From the NCBI GenBank assembly GCA_013361745.1, contig JABFXM010000036.1, positions 1 to 7,461 of the forward strand: 7,461 bases of DNA, given 5' to 3'. How positions within the stretch are numbered: the first letter of the stretch is position 1; every line of letters starts with the position of its first letter. The translations under genes were made by a program, and so were the position numbers. The notes beneath the pieces were generated by a model. That model was not told where the DNA came from, did not search any database, and saw nothing but the letters and a program-made list of their open reading frames with translations. The stretch comes from Gemmatimonadaceae bacterium (GTDB lineage Bacteria > Gemmatimonadota > Gemmatimonadetes > Gemmatimonadales > Gemmatimonadaceae). Below are positions 4,916-7,461 of the stretch, piece by piece.

Positions 4916-5541
4916 CGCGCCGCCCAGCCGAGGTCGAAGAAGTCGACCGCGCCGGTCTCGATCGAGTACTCCGCGCCGACGACGAGCAGTCCCGAGTCGT
5001 CGATGAGCTGCTCGAGCAGCGCGGAGCCGTGGCGCAGGTGGTCGACCGAAGCGCGGATGTTCGCGCGCACCGCCTGCCGGTGCAGCGCGGTCAGGTCGTT
5101 CCGGAGCTCGGTCTCGAACAGCCCCTGCACCGACGGACGCACGCGGTCCACGATCGAGCGCAGGTTGCGCGACTGGTTCTCCGTCGGCCGCTGCAGCTCC
5201 TGGATCGCCGCCGTGACCGCGCCGCACTGCGAGTGGCCGAGCACGACGACGAGCCGCGTCGCAAAGGCCTCCGCTGCGAACTCCACGCTCCCTACCTGCG
5301 AGGGCGCGACGATGTTGCCGGCGACGCGGATGACGAACAGGTCCCCGAGCCCCTGGTCGAAGACGATCTCCGCCGGCACCCGCGCGTCGGAGCAGCCGAG
5401 GATGATCGCGAACGGCTGCTGCACCGTCGTCAGCTCGAGACGCCGCCCCTGATGGAGGAGCGAGTCGGGATCGCGAAGGGCCGCGGTGAACCTGCGGTTC
5501 CCCTCGCGCAGGCGATCGAGTGCTTCGCGCGCCGGGATCAT
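4912..5541 (-). CDS. beta-class carbonic anhydrase
   Basis: This enzyme interconverts CO2 and bicarbonate, supplying bicarbonate for carboxylations and buffering pH. Numbered from ATG at 5541 (209 residues, usual for the class), the zinc ligands are Cys50 in CSDARVP, and His103 and Cys106 in GHSQCGA. The Asp52-Arg54 dyad is present. REGNRRF near the N-terminus and VIRVAGNIV are also typical. The frame extends to a TTG at 5613, adding 24 Pro/Asn/Arg-rich residues outside the family core. I prefer 5541, although neither start has a clear ribosome binding site. No signal peptide is visible, so it should be cytoplasmic. The gene lies 90 bp downstream of the LLM oxidoreductase in the same direction; the gap may carry its own promoter. 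The stop shares CTAG with the convergent gene. Confidence 0.93.
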   Translation of the reverse strand: MIPAREALDRLREGNRRFTAALRDPDSLLHQGRRLELTTVQQPFAIILGCSDARVPAEIVFDQGLGDLFVIRVAGNIVAPSQVGSVEFAAEAFATRLVVVLGHSQCGAVTAAIQELQRPTENQSRNLRSIVDRVRPSVQGLFETELRNDLTALHRQAVRANIRASVDHLRHGSALLEQLIDDSGLLVVGAEYSIETGAVDFFDLGWAAR

Positions 5542-5596
5542 GGGTCGTCGTGTCGGGTTCGGGTTGCGGTGTGACGGCTCGTTCCCGTCCAAGCTA

Positions 5597-5626
5597 GCCG
5601 GGTTCGCGGCCAAGGGAACCCTCGGC
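5597..5626 (-). other. weak hairpin between oxidoreductase and carbonic anhydrase genes
   Basis: GCCG+GGTTC (5597-5605) can pair with GAACC+CGGC (5616-5620 and 5623-5626) with a 2-base bulge and a 10-base loop. It lies just after the stop of the LLM gene. No T-run follows on either strand, so it is at best a weak terminator or attenuator. Confidence 0.25.
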
Positions 5627-5629
5627 CCC

Positions 5630-5637
5630 GCCTAACG
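5630..5637. repeat. GCCTAACG word, copy 4
   Basis: Contains the TAG stop codon of the LLM oxidoreductase gene. Confidence 0.6.
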
Positions 5638-6594
5638 TCGCAGCGCCGGCAGCACCGTCGCCCCGAACGCCTCGATGTACTGCTCCTGGTTCTTCCCGGC
5701 GTTCATGATGTAGACCGCGTCCACGCCGAGGGGCTCGTACACCGAGAGCCACTCGGCGTGCATCGCGAGATCGGACGAGACGCGGACCTGCCGCGCGACC
5801 TCGTCCACCGTCACTCGCTCCGTCGCGGCCGCGAACTGCGCCGGCGTGCGCAGCTCGGGCAGCACCGCGCCACCGAGCACGCTCTGCCGCCACTGCCAGT
5901 GCGCCTGCTCGCGCGCGGCGCTCTCCGTCGGCGCCCACGACACCACGTGCTGCAGGTAGACGGGCTTGCCCTCGCCGCCATGCGCGCGGAACGCGTCGAT
6001 CACTTCGCGCACGTGGTCCGCCTCGCCGCCGATCGTACAGAGACCGTCCGCCCACGCTGCGACCGCCGCCGCCGTCTCCGGGCTGAGCGCGGCGCCGAAG
6101 AGCAGCGGTGCCTCGCGAGGACGCGAGTAGAGCGTCGCCTGCTCGACCACGACGCGCCCGTGATGCGTCACCGTCTCCCCGCGCCAGAGCCGCTTGATCA
6201 CCTCCGCGCTCTCCGCGAGTCGCGCCGTCCGCTCGTCCTTCGGCGGCCAGGGGAGACCCGTGATCCCTTCGTTCAGCGCTTCCCCGCTCCCGATCGCGAG
6301 CCAGATGCGGCCGGGAAACATCACCCCGAGCGTCGCCGCCTTCTGCGCGAGGATTGCCGGATGGTAGCGCCATCCCGGCGCGCTCACCGTTCCGAAGGAG
6401 AGCGACGTCGCCTGCAGCGCGGCGCCGAGCCACGCCCACGCGTAGCCGCTCTGTCCTTCCTCCGGTAACCATGGATGGAAGTGATCGGAGCACATCCCGC
6501 CCTCGAACCCCGCTGCCTCCGCGGCGCGGACGTACGAGAGCAGACGGTCGGGCGCGTGCTGCTCGTGCGACGCGTGATATCCGTATCGGGTCAT
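5632..6594 (-). CDS. LLM-class flavin-dependent oxidoreductase (TIGR03885-like, probable non-F420)
   Basis: This 320-residue protein is a luciferase-like monooxygenase fold (TIM barrel) binding FMN or a related flavin; the substrate is unknown. The N-terminus GYHASHEQHAPDRLL, then AGFEGGMCSDHFHPWLPEEGQSG, WLGAALQATSLSFGTV and FPGRIWLAIGSGEALNE are the wording I recall for the TIGR03885 subfamily, described as probable non-F420 flavinoid oxidoreductases. The C-terminal NAGKNQEQYIEAFG also fits. Length is normal and the barrel appears complete. The ATG at 6594 is the natural start, placed directly before the conserved GYHASHEQ; no good ribosome binding site is visible. It lies 37 bp downstream of the YggL-like gene and probably shares its transcript. 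The stop codon TAG is embedded in a GCCTAACG word. Confidence 0.9.
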   Translation of the reverse strand: MTRYGYHASHEQHAPDRLLSYVRAAEAAGFEGGMCSDHFHPWLPEEGQSGYAWAWLGAALQATSLSFGTVSAPGWRYHPAILAQKAATLGVMFPGRIWLAIGSGEALNEGITGLPWPPKDERTARLAESAEVIKRLWRGETVTHHGRVVVEQATLYSRPREAPLLFGAALSPETAAAVAAWADGLCTIGGEADHVREVIDAFRAHGGEGKPVYLQHVVSWAPTESAAREQAHWQWRQSVLGGAVLPELRTPAQFAAATERVTVDEVARQVRVSSDLAMHAEWLSVYEPLGVDAVYIMNAGKNQEQYIEAFGATVLPALRR

Positions 6595-6631
6595 CGCCCG
6601 GCGTCAGGCGAGACCCGTGCCGCTCGGCAGG

Positions 6632-6916
6632 CTACCGTTCGTCGCGCAGGTCGACGAGCTCTCCGACCGTCCACGACTTCAGCTCCGGGCGCGACTCGAG
6701 CCAGGCTCGCACCGCGGAGCGGTCGCTGTCGGTGGCCTGCGACGCCTCGCTGGTGATGGTGCAGCGGTACGGCGGGCCGCTCTCGTCGCCCGAGAGGCCG
6801 CGACTCTCGAGCAGCTCCCGCCACTGCACGAGCAGCCGTTCGCGCTCGGCCGGCACGAGCCCCGCCTGCAGTGCCATCTCGACATGGAAGCCGTACGCCG
6901 GGCAGGGCGCGGTCAT
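6632..6916 (-). CDS. small cytosolic protein, possibly YggL/DUF469-like (ribosome-associated)
   Basis: This 94-residue protein has no membrane span or signal. The order of elements, YGFHVEMAL, a helix ending LLESRGL, a middle Tyr/Thr strand (PYRCTITS), then DSDRSAVRAWLESRPEL and VGELVDL, resembles the YggL_50S_bp (DUF469) family, whose E. coli member binds the large ribosomal subunit. The similarity is recalled from the family pattern, particularly the DR..V..WLE.R segment, and not computed, so the call is tentative. It would be a divergent, slightly short member. The ATG at 6916 lies 13 bases after the stop of the upstream membrane protein gene, indicating one operon. An alternative is a lineage-specific hypothetical protein. 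Confidence 0.65.
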   Translation of the reverse strand: MTAPCPAYGFHVEMALQAGLVPAERERLLVQWRELLESRGLSGDESGPPYRCTITSEASQATDSDRSAVRAWLESRPELKSWTVGELVDLRDER

Positions 6917-6929
6917 TCGTCGCGTACCG

Positions 6930-7427
6930 TCATTGGCCCGTCCGCAGCGCGGCGATGAAGGCGTCGGGCTCGTCGAGGCAGAGCGCGATCCGCTGCACCG
7001 CCCGGCGCACCCCGCCCACGAGCCGCAGCGTCACCGGCGTGGCCAGCGTGATCAGAACGTTAGGCTGCGCCGGCTTCGTGAGATTGACGTATCCCGCCGC
7101 CTCCGGCGTGCCGGACACGGGGAGCTCGCGCCAGGTCGGACGCGTCGCCGCCGCGATCGCATCGCGCGCGATCCGCCCGTGCGCCCGCCTGCCGACCGCG
7201 AGCTCGAGCGCCGCGCCGTCCACCCCCACCGCGCCGCGACCGAGCGCGCGATAGTCGAGCGCCAGCCAGACGAGCACCGAGACGCTGCTCGCGGTGAGCA
7301 GCCACGCGGCCACGGGGTGACGGCTCGCGATCCAGAGGTGCAGCACCACCGTCTCGACCACGATCGCCGCGCCGAGGCCGATGGCGAGGCTCGCCGAGCG
7401 CGCGTCGCGCATGGAGAAGCTCGTCAT
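6930..7427 (-). CDS. two-span membrane protein with C-terminal cytosolic PH-like domain (hypothetical)
   Basis: This 165-residue protein has two hydrophobic helices (about residues 13-33 and 38-56) in a hairpin with a short RHP turn. A soluble domain of about 105 residues follows, rich in short beta strands (VGVDGAALELAV, NVLITLATPVTLRL) and ending in a helix (EPDAFIAALRTG). Two N-terminal spans plus a strand-rich domain and a final helix suggest a bacterial PH-like domain, as in many small membrane proteins of unknown function. This is inferred from the pattern, not from a recognised motif. Both ATGs, 7427 and 7412, could serve; I chose 7427 because its ATGA context may overlap the stop of a gene entering from the right. 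It is probably the first complete gene of the run that continues to the LLM gene. Confidence 0.75.
   Translation of the reverse strand: MTSFSMRDARSASLAIGLGAAIVVETVVLHLWIASRHPVAAWLLTASSVSVLVWLALDYRALGRGAVGVDGAALELAVGRRAHGRIARDAIAAATRPTWRELPVSGTPEAAGYVNLTKPAQPNVLITLATPVTLRLVGGVRRAVQRIALCLDEPDAFIAALRTGQ
7058..7065. repeat. CGTTAGGC word, copy 5
   Basis: Opposite orientation, inside the membrane protein gene, where the gene strand reads CAG CCT AAC GTT (Gln-Pro-Asn-Val). Confidence 0.6.
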
Positions 7428-7461
7428 GCGCTCGCCGCGAGCAGGACGGCCCGACGCATTC
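7424..7461 (-). CDS. possible 3' end of an upstream gene (partial)
   Basis: On the minus strand a frame open from the window edge ends in TGA at 7426-7424, overlapping the ATG of the membrane protein gene as ATGA. It reads (at least) MRRAVLLAASA before the stop. Only 11 codons are visible, so this rests mainly on the ATGA pattern seen elsewhere in the window. It may be chance. Confidence 0.2.
   Translation of the reverse strand, partial: MRRAVLLAASA

Noticed and set aside
4190..5227. 345-codon minus-strand frame extending the small Lys-rich gene upstream
   Set aside because: The extension is antisense to the 118-residue gene and overlaps carbonic anhydrase; only the last 64 codons have plausible composition.
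5542..5613. TTG start giving carbonic anhydrase 24 more residues
   Set aside because: The extra residues are Pro/Asn/Arg-rich, outside the family core, and lack a convincing ribosome binding site; not fully excluded.
5594..6493. 299-codon minus-strand frame overlapping the LLM gene
   Set aside because: Same strand, different frame, Arg/Gly/Ala-rich with no motifs; the LLM frame is clearly the real one.
1934..7065. GCCTAAC/GTTAGGC copies as integron attC sites
   Set aside because: The words fit RYYYAAC/GTTRRRY cores, but no paired core lies at attC spacing, copies lie inside conserved genes, and there is no integrase or cassette-like layout.

Overview
This window is GC-rich bacterial chromosome (about 70% G+C by eye) with dense coding, very short gaps, overlapping stop/start codons and no mobile-element, tRNA, rRNA or CRISPR signal. 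The gene content (UvrA family, group II truncated haemoglobin, outer-membrane barrel paralogues with signal peptides, beta-carbonic anhydrase, TIGR03885-type LLM oxidoreductase) indicates a didermic, aerobic or facultative soil- or water-type bacterium. The overall style resembles Gemmatimonadota, but that is an inference from composition and gene types, not a proven placement.

Layout. (1) 2-940 (+): C-terminal part of a UvrA-family ATPase, cut by the window edge inside its second Walker A motif. (2) 951-3766 (-): a tight five-gene run, read right to left: DUF488 protein, Mut7-C RNase-like protein, a 48-residue single-span membrane microprotein, and two tandem paralogous outer-membrane beta-barrel-like proteins. 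Every junction in this run can be read as a 4-base NTGA stop/start overlap. (3) 3767-3782: a 16-bp divergent gap with an AT-rich core. (4) 3783-4193 (+): group II truncated haemoglobin, whose stop overlaps the stop of a small Lys/Arg/Glu-rich protein (4190-4384, -). (5) 4559-4915 (+): a 118-residue charged helical protein with a strong ribosome binding site, sharing a CTAG stop tetramer with the convergent carbonic anhydrase. (6) 4912-7427 (-): carbonic anhydrase, LLM flavin oxidoreductase, a YggL-like small protein and a two-span membrane protein, probably entering from a gene to the right of the window.

The most unusual structure is at 1741-1836. It is a 96-bp inverted repeat made of two arms, each holding 9-bp tandem units (AGTRAGGRG), around a 10-base loop. 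On the transcribed strand it folds into a hairpin of 43 positions with one unpaired mismatch. It begins at the stop of the upstream barrel gene and encodes the start of the downstream paralogue: the purine arm codes for an Arg-rich n-region, and the pyrimidine arm codes for the Leu/Ser hydrophobic core of a signal peptide. A second pattern is the word GCCTAACG, present five times in both orientations (plus one 7-base match), far above expectation for this composition.

The genes do not form one recognised pathway. The 951-3766 run is the best candidate for an uncharacterised functional unit; the rest look like housekeeping or stress genes.
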